Shown here: positions 55,232 through 63,908 of the stretch, piece by piece | How positions within the stretch are numbered: the first letter of the stretch is position 1 | Layout: each line of letters begins with the position of its first letter | Origin: Actinomyces radicidentis | Lineage (GTDB): Bacteria > Actinomycetota > Actinomycetes > Actinomycetales > Actinomycetaceae | Length of the DNA stretch: 64,000 nt | NCBI RefSeq assembly: GCF_001553565.1 | Contig: NZ_CP014228.1 | Location: forward strand, 1,922,001 to 1,986,000 | Direction of reading: 5' to 3' | The notes under the pieces: model-generated | What the model was told of the DNA's origin: nothing | What the model saw: the letters and a program-made list of their open reading frames with translations, nothing else | Databases searched by the model: none | Translations under genes and position numbers: made by a program

Positions 55232-56701
55232 TCAGCCCAGGACGGCCCAGCCGAGCGGAGGCAGGACGACGCCGTCGCGCTCGGGGCGCGGGTGCGGCAG
55301 GTCGTGCGCCGCGGAGAGCACCTCGTGGTGCCCGGCGCTCGGCAGCCAGACCTCCGTCTCCTCCAGGCTCAGCACCAGCACCACCTCGCGCGGGGTCCCC
55401 TCCGGGACGTCCCAGGCGGCGCCCTCGCGCTCGCGGACCCGCAGCGCCATGACCGTGTTGTCGAGGTGCAGCGTCTCGTAGGAGGCGTCGTGGAGCCACG
55501 GCAGTCGGCGCCGCAGCGCGATGAGCTCCTGGTGCAGGTGGCGCGCCCCCGCGCCGGCGTCGCCGAGCTCCGCGGGGCTCGCCGGGAGCTCGGGGCGGAT
55601 CGCGTCGTCGCCGCCGAGCCGCTCCTCCTTGACCGCCTGCCAGCCCTCCTCATCGCCGTAGTAGATCGCCGGTGTGCCCGGCAGCGTCATGAGGAGCGCG
55701 AGGGCGTGCCCGGCCAGGCGCGGGTCGCCCACCTGCGAGGCGATGCGGGACGTGTCATGGTTCCCGACGAAGGTGTACGGGATGAAGGTGTCCAGCAGCT
55801 CGGCGCCGCGCTGCAGCGTCCAGTCGAGCTCGTAGAAGTTGGCCTCCGCGAGCGAGTGCCACACCGACTGCCACAGCTCGTACTGGGTCACGGCGTTCAT
55901 CCCGGAGGCGCGCACGATCGCGGCGTAGTCGCCGTGGATGACCTCGCCGAGCACGTAGACCTCGGGGAAGCGCTCGCGCACGCGGGGCAGGACCCGCGTC
56001 CAGAAGCCGGGGTCGACGGCGTAGGCGGCGTCGAGGCGCCACCCGTCCACGCCCCGCTCGCACCAGGTGGTCATGACCTCGGTGACGAGCTCGGCGACGG
56101 CGTCGGAGCCGTGGTCGAGCTCGGGCAGCCAGTCCTGACCCTCGAAGCGCGCGTAGTCGGCCGGGGCGGTCCCGGGCGTCCAGCCCGCGGCGTCGTCGGC
56201 CCAGGTGAGGCGGTACATGGCGGCCTCGGGGGAGTCCGGGCCCGTACTGGCGAGACCGGCGAAGGCCGGGTAGTCGAGGCCCGTGTGGTTGAAGACGCCG
56301 TCGAGGACGACGCGCACGCCCTTCTCGTGGGCGGCCGCGATGAGGTCGGTGAGGTCGTCGTTCGTGCCGAGGCGCGGGTCGACGCGGTGGTAGTCGAGCG
56401 TGTCGTAGCCGTGGGACATGGAGTCGAAGACCGGGCCGAGGAGGAGGACGTTGCAGCCCAGGTCGACGAGCCGGTCCAGCCAGGCGATGAGGCGGCGCAG
56501 GCGGTGCTCGCCGGCGATCGCGCCGGCCGGCGTCGACGCGTCGTCGGGGTCTCCCTCCGGCCGCAGCGCCGGCGCGCCGACGGCGCCGAGCGGCATGACG
56601 TGCCAGACGATGGCGTGGCGCACCCAGTCCGGCTCGGGGACCCTCACCGCCGTCCGGCTGCTGTCCGGTTCGGGGGTCTGGATGGCGGCGTCGGCACTCA
56701 T
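55232..56701 (-). CDS. GH13-family alpha-glycosidase (alpha-amylase-like)
   Basis: A 489-aa (β/α)8 glycosidase. Conserved regions are VVLDGVFNHTG, GWRLDAAYA (nucleophile Asp, about residue 222), VLGEVIHGDY (acid/base Glu, about 252) and FVGNHDTSRI (Asp, about 314), with PAIYYGDEEG. No signal peptide, so cytoplasmic. Likely acts on maltodextrin or related α-glucosides, but the exact specificity is unresolved. TATCCT 6 nt before the ATG suggests a leaderless transcript. Confidence 0.88.
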   Translation of the reverse strand: MSADAAIQTPEPDSSRTAVRVPEPDWVRHAIVWHVMPLGAVGAPALRPEGDPDDASTPAGAIAGEHRLRRLIAWLDRLVDLGCNVLLLGPVFDSMSHGYDTLDYHRVDPRLGTNDDLTDLIAAAHEKGVRVVLDGVFNHTGLDYPAFAGLASTGPDSPEAAMYRLTWADDAAGWTPGTAPADYARFEGQDWLPELDHGSDAVAELVTEVMTTWCERGVDGWRLDAAYAVDPGFWTRVLPRVRERFPEVYVLGEVIHGDYAAIVRASGMNAVTQYELWQSVWHSLAEANFYELDWTLQRGAELLDTFIPYTFVGNHDTSRIASQVGDPRLAGHALALLMTLPGTPAIYYGDEEGWQAVKEERLGGDDAIRPELPASPAELGDAGAGARHLHQELIALRRRLPWLHDASYETLHLDNTVMALRVREREGAAWDVPEGTPREVVLVLSLEETEVWLPSAGHHEVLSAAHDLPHPRPERDGVVLPPLGWAVLG

Positions 56702-56718
56702 GGGACGAGGATAGGGGT
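56702..56718. promoter_or_regulatory. 17-bp divergent start region of the GH13 and SDR genes
   Basis: The two start codons are only 17 bp apart. TATCCT (minus strand 56713-56708) is the likely -10 for the GH13 gene and GAGGAT (56707-56712) a weaker one for the SDR gene, each 6 nt from its start codon. The two elements overlap, so the promoters should interfere. Confidence 0.5.
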
Positions 56719-57516
56719 ATGACTCCGACTACTGATGCCGCACAGTCCGCCTCCTCCGCCCCGTCCTCCCACGGCGTCGCCCGCCGCGCCGTCGTCACCG
56801 GCGCCTCCACCGGCATCGGCGCTGCCACCGTCCGCCTCCTGCGCGCCCACGGCTGGGAGGTCGTCGCCACCGCGCGGCGCGCCGAGCGCCTCGAGGACCT
56901 TGCGGAGAAGACCGGCGCCGCGTGGGTCGCCGCGGACCTGCAGGAGCAGGACGACGTCGACCGCCTCGCCTCCGAGGTCCTGGCCGCCGGCCCCGTCGAC
57001 GCGGTCGTCAACGTCGCCGGCGGGGCGCTCGGCACCGACCCGGTCGCCGAGGGCGAGGTCGAGGAGTGGGCCACCATGTACGACCGCAACGTGCTCGCCA
57101 CGCTGCGCGTCACCCAGGCCTTCCTGCCGGGCCTGCGCGAGCGCGGGGGAGACGTCCTCCTCCTCACCTCCACCGCCGCCCACGACACCTACCCGGGCGG
57201 GGGCGGCTACGTCGCCGCCAAGCACGGCGAGCGCATCATCGCCAACACCCTGCGCGTCGAGCTCGTCGGCGAGCCGGTCCGCGTCATCGAGATCGCGCCG
57301 GGCATGGTGGAGACCGAGGAGTTCTCCCTCAACCGCTTCCACGGCGACCAGGCCAAGGCGGACGCGGTCTACGAGGGCGTCGAGAACCCGCTCACCGCCG
57401 AGGACGTCGCCGACTGCGTCGTGTGGACCCTCGAGCGCCCGAGCCACGTCAACATCGACTCCCTCATCGTGCGCCCGCGCGCTCAGGCCTCGAACACGGT
57501 CGTCGCGCGCGACTGA
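56719..57516 (+). CDS. Short-chain dehydrogenase/reductase
   Basis: A 265-aa classical SDR. The nucleotide-binding TGASTGIGAATVRLL is at about residues 27-41, the NVAGG segment at about 98-102 and the catalytic Ser...Tyr-x-x-x-Lys at LLLTSTAAHD and GYVAAKHGE (about 152 and 168-172). It ends close to YdfG/serine-dehydrogenase-type SDRs (VRVIEIAPGMVETEEF, HVNIDSLIVRP). Substrate is not determined. Confidence 0.9.
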   Translation: MTPTTDAAQSASSAPSSHGVARRAVVTGASTGIGAATVRLLRAHGWEVVATARRAERLEDLAEKTGAAWVAADLQEQDDVDRLASEVLAAGPVDAVVNVAGGALGTDPVAEGEVEEWATMYDRNVLATLRVTQAFLPGLRERGGDVLLLTSTAAHDTYPGGGGYVAAKHGERIIANTLRVELVGEPVRVIEIAPGMVETEEFSLNRFHGDQAKADAVYEGVENPLTAEDVADCVVWTLERPSHVNIDSLIVRPRAQASNTVVARD

Positions 57517-57683
57517 CGAGGGGCCGGTGGGGCGCACGACGAGACCGGCGCCCCGCCGCCCGGCGCGGTGCCTGCTCTCATACCCTGCGCACAGGCCCGG
57601 CACCAGGCAGGCTCAGCACGCCTCCGTAGCGTCTCTCGCATCCACCCCGGAAGCGCCGGGGCCGAGCAGGAGGCAGGACGCGC

Positions 57684-58112
57684 ATGAGCGACGCCAGGTG
57701 GTCCGCGAGCAGCGGCTCCCACGAGACCGACGGAACTGAGGAGGCCTCCGCCGCCGACCGCACCCAGCGGATCGACCGCCTCGAGGCCGACGACGGCGTC
57801 GCGGCGACGCAGTCCCTGCCCGCCACCGGGACGACCTCGCACGGAGCGGCGTCCGGCGCCGCCAACCCCTTCCAGCCCGAGACGGCGCCCACCGCGTGGA
57901 GCGCCGAGACCGGCTCCGCCTACCGGGCGCAGCGCGTCGACGCCGTCGGCACCCCGCAGGAGACCACCGCGAGCGCCGCGGCAGCCCCCGCCGCCGGTGC
58001 CGCGGCCGCGGCCCTCCCCGCCCAGGGCGCCGCGCGTCCTCCGGGACGCGCGGCGCTCGTGTTTGCGAACCAGGGTTCCGGCGTGTGTACTGGGTCACGT
58101 TCCCGCGAGTGA
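57684..58112 (+). CDS. Low-complexity hypothetical protein
   Basis: A 142-aa Ala/Ser/Thr/Gly-rich protein. AGGAGG lies upstream of the ATG and the codon bias of the first ~110 residues is that of real genes here. The hydrophilic N-terminal half has acidic residues and no motif. The last ~30 residues overlap a perfect hairpin (58027-58056) and the probable treC promoter, so the true C-terminus may be different, for example after an unseen frameshift. No homologue is recognised. Confidence 0.5.
   Translation: MSDARWSASSGSHETDGTEEASAADRTQRIDRLEADDGVAATQSLPATGTTSHGAASGAANPFQPETAPTAWSAETGSAYRAQRVDAVGTPQETTASAAAAPAAGAAAAALPAQGAARPPGRAALVFANQGSGVCTGSRSRE
58027..58056 (+). terminator. Perfect hairpin within the end of the hypothetical gene
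   Basis: A 13-bp perfect stem (58027-58039 with 58044-58056) with a TCCG loop. It resembles the other terminators but lies inside the reading frame of the preceding gene. Confidence 0.6.
58063..58091 (+). promoter_or_regulatory. Candidate promoter for treC and the PTS gene
   Basis: TTGCGA (58063-58068), a 17-bp spacer and TGTACT (58086-58091) lie about 45 bp before treC, directly after the hairpin. Confidence 0.5.
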
Positions 58113-58136
58113 CGCGGGCCCTGACACGGAGAGCGC

Positions 58137-59936
58137 ATGAGCACCCACGGCTTCCACGACGCGGTCGTCTACCAGGTCTACCCCAAGTCCTTCAAGGACT
58201 CCGACGGTGACGGCGTCGGCGACCTGCGCGGCATCATCGAGAAGGTCCCCTACATCGCCTCCCTCGGCGTCGACTACGTCTGGCTCAACCCCTTCTTCCC
58301 CTCGCCGGGTCACGACAACGGCTACGACGTCTCCGACTACTGCGCCATCGACCCCGCCATGGGCACGATGGAGGACTTCGACGAGCTCGTCGCCGCCCTC
58401 GCCGAGCACGGCATCAGCCCCATGCTCGACATGGTCCTCAACCACGTCTCCACCGAGCACGAGTGGTTCCAGCGCGCCCTGGCCGGGGAGCAGCGCTACC
58501 GCGACTACTTCTACATCCGCCCCGTCAAGCCCGACGGCTCCCTCCCGACCAACTGGGTGAGCAAGTTCGGCGGGCCCGCCTGGGCGCCCTTCACCGGGGC
58601 CCGCGCCGTCGACCCCGGGGCCTCACGCCAGGCCGTCGTCGGCGCCGACGAGGCCGCTGCCGGACCGTCCGAGGACGCCCCCGCCGAGTACTACCTGCAC
58701 CTCTACGACCCCACCCAGGCCGACCTCGACTGGCACAACCCCGAGGTCCGCGAGGAGGCCGCGAAGGTCGTCAACTTCTGGCGCTCCCACGGTGTGCGCG
58801 CCTTCCGCTTCGACGTCATCAACGTCATCGGCAAGACCGAGCCCCTCGCCGACGCCCCCGCCGGCACCGACGACCGCAGGGTCTACACCGACGGCCCCCT
58901 CGTCCACGAGCTCATCCGCGGCCTCAACGAGGCCAGCTTCGGCCAGGACCCCGACTCCGTCACCGTCGGAGAGATGTCCTCGACCTCCATCGAGGCCTGC
59001 GTGGGCTACAGCCGCCCGGAGAACCACGAGCTCTCCATGGTCTTCAACTTCCACCACCTCAAGGTCGACTACGAGAACGGGCAGAAGTGGAGCCTCATGG
59101 CCCCCGACGTCCCCGCCCTCAAGCACCTCCTCAACGACTGGTCCCTCGGCCTCCAGGACGGCGGCGGCTGGAACGCCCTGTTCTGGAACAACCACGACCA
59201 GCCCCGCGCCGTCGACCGCTTCGGCGACGTCGAGCGCTACCGCTACGAGTCCGCCACCATGCTCGCCACCGCCATCCACCTCCTGCGCGGCACGCCCTAC
59301 GTCTACATGGGCGAGGAGATCGGCATGACCGACCCGCAGTACACCTCCATCGGCGACTACGTCGACGTCGAGGCCCGCAACGCCTACACCGCCCTCATCG
59401 CCGCCGGCGAGGACGAGGCCACCGCCTTCCGTACCGTCCACGCCAAGGCCCGCGACAACGCCCGCACCCCCATGCAGTGGACCGCCGGGGAGGGGGCCGG
59501 CTTCACCACCGGCACCCCCTGGCTCCGCCCCACCAACCAGGAGCTCATCAACGTCGAGTCCGAGGAGGCCGAGGGGCGGATCCTGCCCTACTACAAGCGC
59601 CTCATCGCCCTGCGCAAGCAGTTCCCCGTCATCTCCGAGGGCCTCTACGAGCCCTGGGTGCTCGAGGACCCCGACGTCCTCGCCTACCTGCGCCGCGAGA
59701 CCGGTCCCGACGGCGAGCCCGCTCCCGGCGGCGCCGCCGTCCTCGTCCTGTGCTCCTTCCGGGACCACAAGACCACCGTCCCGGTCCCCGCCGAGCTCGC
59801 CGGGGGCGACGTCCTCGTCGCCAACCGCCCCGAGCTCCGCCCCGCCTCCTACGCCGAGCACCCGCTCGACGCCACGGTCACCCTCGCGCCCTTCGAGGCG
59901 CTCGCCCTGGCCGTCAACCTCCCCACCACGCTCTGA
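58137..59936 (+). CDS. treC: Trehalose-6-phosphate hydrolase (alpha,alpha-phosphotrehalase)
   Basis: A 599-aa cytoplasmic GH13 enzyme splitting trehalose-6-phosphate into glucose and glucose-6-phosphate. Catalytic residues are Asp226 (AFRFDVINVIGK), Glu279 (TVGEMSS) and Asp354 (NNHDQPRAVDRFGD). LSMVFNFHHLKVDYENGQKW and RTPMQW are typical of TreC rather than sucrose/maltose enzymes. An insertion (about residues 150-180, GASRQAVVGADEAAA region) lengthens it. It is 11 bp upstream of a PTS permease gene, in one operon. Confidence 0.88.
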   Translation: MSTHGFHDAVVYQVYPKSFKDSDGDGVGDLRGIIEKVPYIASLGVDYVWLNPFFPSPGHDNGYDVSDYCAIDPAMGTMEDFDELVAALAEHGISPMLDMVLNHVSTEHEWFQRALAGEQRYRDYFYIRPVKPDGSLPTNWVSKFGGPAWAPFTGARAVDPGASRQAVVGADEAAAGPSEDAPAEYYLHLYDPTQADLDWHNPEVREEAAKVVNFWRSHGVRAFRFDVINVIGKTEPLADAPAGTDDRRVYTDGPLVHELIRGLNEASFGQDPDSVTVGEMSSTSIEACVGYSRPENHELSMVFNFHHLKVDYENGQKWSLMAPDVPALKHLLNDWSLGLQDGGGWNALFWNNHDQPRAVDRFGDVERYRYESATMLATAIHLLRGTPYVYMGEEIGMTDPQYTSIGDYVDVEARNAYTALIAAGEDEATAFRTVHAKARDNARTPMQWTAGEGAGFTTGTPWLRPTNQELINVESEEAEGRILPYYKRLIALRKQFPVISEGLYEPWVLEDPDVLAYLRRETGPDGEPAPGGAAVLVLCSFRDHKTTVPVPAELAGGDVLVANRPELRPASYAEHPLDATVTLAPFEALALAVNLPTTL

Positions 59937-59947
59937 GAGGAGCACCC

Positions 59948-62026
59948 ATGTCCCCCACCACGCAGGCGGCCCTCGTCGCCCCGGTGACCGGCGAGGTCAT
60001 CCCCCTCGCCGACGTCGCCGACCCCGTCTTCTCCTCCGGCGCCCTCGGCGAGGGCTACGGCGTCAGGCCCACCGGCGACGGCGCCGTCCACGTCCTCGCG
60101 CCGGTCACCGGCGAGGTCACCATGGTGGCCGGCACCGGCCACGCCCTCGGCTTCCTCACCGACGACGGCCTCGAGGTCCTCCTCCACCTCGGCGTCGACA
60201 CCGTCGAGCTCGAGGGTCGCCCCTTCGACCTCATCCCGACGGTCGGCGACCGCGTGAGCGCCGGCGACGACCTCGGCACGATGGACCTCGCCCAGGTCGC
60301 CCGCGCCGGCAAGGACACGACCGCCATCGTCGCCGTCACCAACTCCGCCAAGGAGGTCGCCTCCACCGAGCTCACGAGCGGCGCCGTCGAGGCGGGCGCG
60401 CAGGCGATCGTCCTCACCCGCACCGGGCGGCAGGGCGCCGTCGCCGCCGCCGCGGGCGGCACGGACATGGCCATCGCCGGCTCCGGGGCGGTGTCGAGCC
60501 CCGCCAAGGGCGCCGACGACGGCCTCACCGGCTTCGACGCCACCGCGCGCGACATCATCGCCGGGATCGGCGGCGCCGGGAACGTCAGCAGCGTCATCCA
60601 CTGCATCACCCGCGTGCGCTTCTACCTCAAGGACGACTCGATCCCGGACGACGCCGTCGTCGCCGACATCGACGGCGTCATCGACGTCGCCCGCGCCGGA
60701 GGCCAGTACCAGGTCGTCATCGGCCCCGACGTCAACGACGTCTACGACGCCGTCGTCAAGCAGCTCCCCTCCAGGGCCGGCGACGAGGACGACGCCGCCG
60801 CGGCCGCCCCCAAGGAGCGCCCCACGAGCGCCTGGGGCTGGGTCAAGTACGGCTTCTCCGAGCTCATCGGCGTCATCACCGGCTCCATGATCCCGGTCAT
60901 CGGCGTGCTCGCCGCCTCCGGCATCCTCAAGGGCGTCCTCGCCCTGCTCACCCAGTTCGACGTCGTCTCCACCGGCACGTCGACCTACACCCTCATCGCG
61001 GCCATGGCCGACTCGATGTTCTACTTCCTGCCGATCATCATCGGCTTCACCTCGGCCCGGCGCCTGGGCGCCGACCCGATCATCGTCGCCATCATCGGCG
61101 GGGTCCTCGCCTACCCGAGCGTCGTCCAGCTGGCCAACCCCGACGCCGAGGGCTACAACGTCGTCGCCACCGTGGGGCGCACCGTCTTCAACGCCGACTT
61201 CTTCGGCATCCCCGTCTCGCTGCCGGAGGGCAACGCCTACGCCTACTCGATCTTCCCGATCATCGTGGCCGCCTGGCTCGCCTCGAGGATCGAGCCCTGG
61301 CTCAAGAAGCGCATCCCGGCGGTGGTCCGCATGATCTTCGCGCCGCTGCTCGAGATCTTCATCGTCTCCACCCTGGTCCTGGTCATCTTCGGCCCCATCG
61401 TCATGACGATCTCCGGCGCCATCGCCTCGGCCATCAGCTGGATCCTCTCGCTGTCCTACCCGATCGCCGGACTCGTCATCGGCGCCTTCTACCAGTGCCT
61501 CGTCATCTTCGGCCTGCACTGGGCGGTCATCCCGATCATCTCGCAGCAGATCTCCGACCCCGGCTACTCGCCGCTCAACGCCATCGTCTCCGCCTCGATG
61601 ATCGCCCAGGGCGGCGGCGCGCTCGCCCTGTGGGTCAAGGCCAAGAGCCCGAAGATCAAGCAGATGGCCGGTCCGGCCACCATCTCCGCCCTGTGCGGCG
61701 TCACCGAGCCCGCCATGTACGGCCTCAACCTCAAGTACGGCCGCGTCTTCATCACGTCCTCGATCGGCGGCGCCGTCGGCGGCCTGCTCACCGGTCTGTT
61801 CGACGTCAACATGTGGGGCTTCACCGGCGGCCTCGTCGGCTTCCCGTCCTTCGTCAACCCCGACGGGATCGACGGCTCCTTCACCGGGTTCTGGATCGCC
61901 TCCCTCGTGACCCTCGCCGTGTCCTTCGCGTGCACCTACTTCTTCGGCTTCAAGGAGTCGGACTTCGACCAGGAGAAGAAGGTCGAGAAGGTCCGCCTCG
62001 GCAGCCGCGAGCCCGTCGCCCGCTGA
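59948..62026 (+). CDS. PTS trehalose/β-glucoside-type EIIABC permease (domain order A-B-C)
   Basis: A 692-aa fused permease. EIIA is N-terminal (about 1-165; His80 in VLLHLGVDTVEL, His65), EIIB next (about 195-270; Cys219 in VIHCITRVRFYLK), then EIIC with about ten membrane segments (about 290-680; VTGSMIPVIGVLAASGILK, GVTEPAMYGLNLKYG). Most β-glucoside/trehalose/sucrose permeases have order B-C-A. Placement after treC suggests trehalose as substrate; the ABC order is unusual. GAGAGGAG precedes the ATG. Confidence 0.92.
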   Translation: MSPTTQAALVAPVTGEVIPLADVADPVFSSGALGEGYGVRPTGDGAVHVLAPVTGEVTMVAGTGHALGFLTDDGLEVLLHLGVDTVELEGRPFDLIPTVGDRVSAGDDLGTMDLAQVARAGKDTTAIVAVTNSAKEVASTELTSGAVEAGAQAIVLTRTGRQGAVAAAAGGTDMAIAGSGAVSSPAKGADDGLTGFDATARDIIAGIGGAGNVSSVIHCITRVRFYLKDDSIPDDAVVADIDGVIDVARAGGQYQVVIGPDVNDVYDAVVKQLPSRAGDEDDAAAAAPKERPTSAWGWVKYGFSELIGVITGSMIPVIGVLAASGILKGVLALLTQFDVVSTGTSTYTLIAAMADSMFYFLPIIIGFTSARRLGADPIIVAIIGGVLAYPSVVQLANPDAEGYNVVATVGRTVFNADFFGIPVSLPEGNAYAYSIFPIIVAAWLASRIEPWLKKRIPAVVRMIFAPLLEIFIVSTLVLVIFGPIVMTISGAIASAISWILSLSYPIAGLVIGAFYQCLVIFGLHWAVIPIISQQISDPGYSPLNAIVSASMIAQGGGALALWVKAKSPKIKQMAGPATISALCGVTEPAMYGLNLKYGRVFITSSIGGAVGGLLTGLFDVNMWGFTGGLVGFPSFVNPDGIDGSFTGFWIASLVTLAVSFACTYFFGFKESDFDQEKKVEKVRLGSREPVAR

Positions 62027-62055
62027 GCCGCGGCCCGGACCGCTCCGCGGAGCAC

Positions 62056-62090
62056 GAGCGCCCTCTCCCCGTCCTGGGGAGCGGGCGCTC
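62056..62090 (+). terminator. Terminator of the treC-PTS operon
   Basis: A 15-bp stem with one mismatch (62056-62070 with 62076-62090) and a GTCCT loop lies 30 bp after the stop. Confidence 0.75.
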
Positions 62091-62147
62091 CCGCGCTGCG
62101 CGACGGCCGGGCCGGGCCGAGGAGGACGCGCCCGGGAGACGGGCGGC

Positions 62148-62849
62148 TCAGACGGGCTCGTCGGTCGGCTCGACCTGCTCGAGGTAGCGGCGCACGACGA
62201 CGTCGGCGAGCGAGTGGTGGTGCCCGATGGGCGGGGCGACGATCTCGGCGCCGGCCCCGTGCAGCGCGCGCGAGAAGTGCCCCTCGGCCAGGAGGTAGGT
62301 GGCCAGGGCGACCACCTCGGCGCCCTCGTCATGGAGCTCGCGGACGGCCGCGCGGACGCTCGGGTCCGCGGCGGAGAGGAAGGCCGCGCGCGTCGGCACT
62401 CCGGTCATCGCCTCGACGGCGCGGGCCGCCTCCCTCGCCTCGGCGACGCCGGAGGTGCGGCGGGTCCCCGCGGCGGCCAGCACGACGGCGTCGACCTCCT
62501 GCCAGTCGGCGCCCTCCGTGACGAGCTGCTCGGTGAGTCGCTCCACGACGCCGGAGAGCAGGTCCGGCTCCGGCCCGAGGTGGCGGGTGACCGTCCCGGA
62601 GCCGTGCGCCGTGACGAGGCTCGGGAGGTCGTGCTCGACGTGGTAGCCGCCCCCGAGGAAGAAGGGGACGACGACGGGGTCGACGGCCCCGTCGAGCGCG
62701 TCCGGGGCGCTCGGGGAGGAGAACTCGACGTAGCCGTGGCGGACCTCGACGCCCGGGAGGAGGCGGGCGACGTCGTCGGCGACGAGGGGCAGGAGGGGCT
62801 CGGCCCCCGGTGCCCTCGTGCCGTGCGCGATGAGGACGAGACGGTTCAT
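62148..62849 (-). CDS. Sirohydrochlorin chelatase (CbiX/SirB-like)
   Basis: A 233-aa two-lobed chelatase that inserts Fe or Co into sirohydrochlorin, making siroheme or a cobalamin precursor. The N-terminal LVLIAHGTRAPGAE (metal-binding His9), PFFLGGGYHVEHDLP in lobe one and YLLAEGHFSRALH in lobe two are characteristic. With the CobA-like gene upstream, siroheme for sulfite/nitrite reductase is the likely product. Metal preference cannot be read. Confidence 0.88.
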   Translation of the reverse strand: MNRLVLIAHGTRAPGAEPLLPLVADDVARLLPGVEVRHGYVEFSSPSAPDALDGAVDPVVVPFFLGGGYHVEHDLPSLVTAHGSGTVTRHLGPEPDLLSGVVERLTEQLVTEGADWQEVDAVVLAAAGTRRTSGVAEAREAARAVEAMTGVPTRAAFLSAADPSVRAAVRELHDEGAEVVALATYLLAEGHFSRALHGAGAEIVAPPIGHHHSLADVVVRRYLEQVEPTDEPV

Positions 62850-62861
62850 GCGCGCACCCTC

Positions 62862-63866
62862 TCACGCGACCGTTTCAGGCAGGGGTGCCCTCCGTCCCGG
62901 TGAGACGCGTTCGACGTCGGGGTGCTCCGCGGCGCGCGGTTGCGGGCTCGGGGCCGGGTGGGCGGCGCGGCTCGCCCCGGCCCGGTGGGCCGCGTCGAGC
63001 AGGAGGCGCTCATGGCGCCACCTGCGTACCGACACGGCCACGAGGAGGAGCCAGACGGGCACCACCGCGGCGAGGACGGCGAGGGTCGCCGTGCTCCCGA
63101 TCCCGAGGGCGCTGAGCACCTTCGCCAGGTTCGTCAGGATGATGAGGCCCCCCACCGCGGAGCCGAGGACCTGTCCGGGGAGTCGCGAGACGAGCCAGGC
63201 GGCGAGCGGCGCGGCCGCCATCCCGCCCACGAGGAGCGCCGCGACGACGGTGACCGGGATCCCCGAGTGCCCGAGCCCCAGCAGGAAGCCGAGCGACGCG
63301 GCCACGGAGACGATGAACTGTGAGGTGTCGACGCTGCCGACGACGGTCCTGGGCGCCGTCTTGCCGGCCGTGAGGAGCGTCGTCGTGGCCACCGGTCCCC
63401 AGCCGCCGCCGCCCGTGGCGTCGACAAGGCCGGCGATGAGGCCCAGGGGCGCGGTGAAGCGCGCGCCGTGCCCGCTGCGCCGGGCGGTGGTCCCCGCCGG
63501 CGGCCTCAGCGTGAAGCGCAGGAGCACGTAGACGCCGAGCGCCAGGAGGATGGACGAGGTGATCGGGGTGGCCGCGCTGGTGGACAGGTGGCTCAGGGCT
63601 GTCGCGCCGATGAAGGCGCCGACGGCCCCGGGGCCGCCCAGCCGGGCGACGAGGCGCCAGTCCGTGTTGCCGAGGCGGTGGTGGGCGGAGCCGACGACGA
63701 GGGAGGTCCCGATCTCGGCCAGGTGCACGGACGCGGAGGTCAGCGCGGGCGACAGCCCCGTCAGGAGGAGGAAGGAGGACGAGAGGACCCCGTATCCCAT
63801 GCCGAGGGAGCCGTCGACGAGCTGGGCGACGAATCCGACGAGGACGAGGAGGAGAAGGTGGCGCAC
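62862..63866 (-). CDS. TauE/SafE-family sulfite exporter-like membrane protein
   Basis: A 334-aa protein with eight or more hydrophobic segments. The paired repeats VGFVAQLVDGSLGMGYGVLSSSFLL (N-terminal half) and LGLIAGLVDATGGGGWGPVATTTLL (C-terminal half) are the TauE/SafE signature, with D-G-x-G-G-type motifs. A Pro/Arg-rich tail follows. It starts with GTG and lies between the CobA-like and chelatase genes on the same strand, which suggests sulfite or sulfonate handling linked to sulfur assimilation. Confidence 0.88.
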   Translation of the reverse strand: MRHLLLLVLVGFVAQLVDGSLGMGYGVLSSSFLLLTGLSPALTSASVHLAEIGTSLVVGSAHHRLGNTDWRLVARLGGPGAVGAFIGATALSHLSTSAATPITSSILLALGVYVLLRFTLRPPAGTTARRSGHGARFTAPLGLIAGLVDATGGGGWGPVATTTLLTAGKTAPRTVVGSVDTSQFIVSVAASLGFLLGLGHSGIPVTVVAALLVGGMAAAPLAAWLVSRLPGQVLGSAVGGLIILTNLAKVLSALGIGSTATLAVLAAVVPVWLLLVAVSVRRWRHERLLLDAAHRAGASRAAHPAPSPQPRAAEHPDVERVSPGRRAPLPETVA

Positions 63867-63888
63867 GGTGACTCCGGTTCAGGGGCGG

Positions 63889-63908
63889 GAGCCCCCGTCC
63901 GGGGGCTC
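63889..63908 (-). terminator. Terminator-like hairpin after the CobA-like gene
   Basis: A perfect 8-bp stem (63889-63896 with 63901-63908) with a GTCC loop directly follows the CobA-like stop. It may reduce read-through into the TauE gene. Confidence 0.55.
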
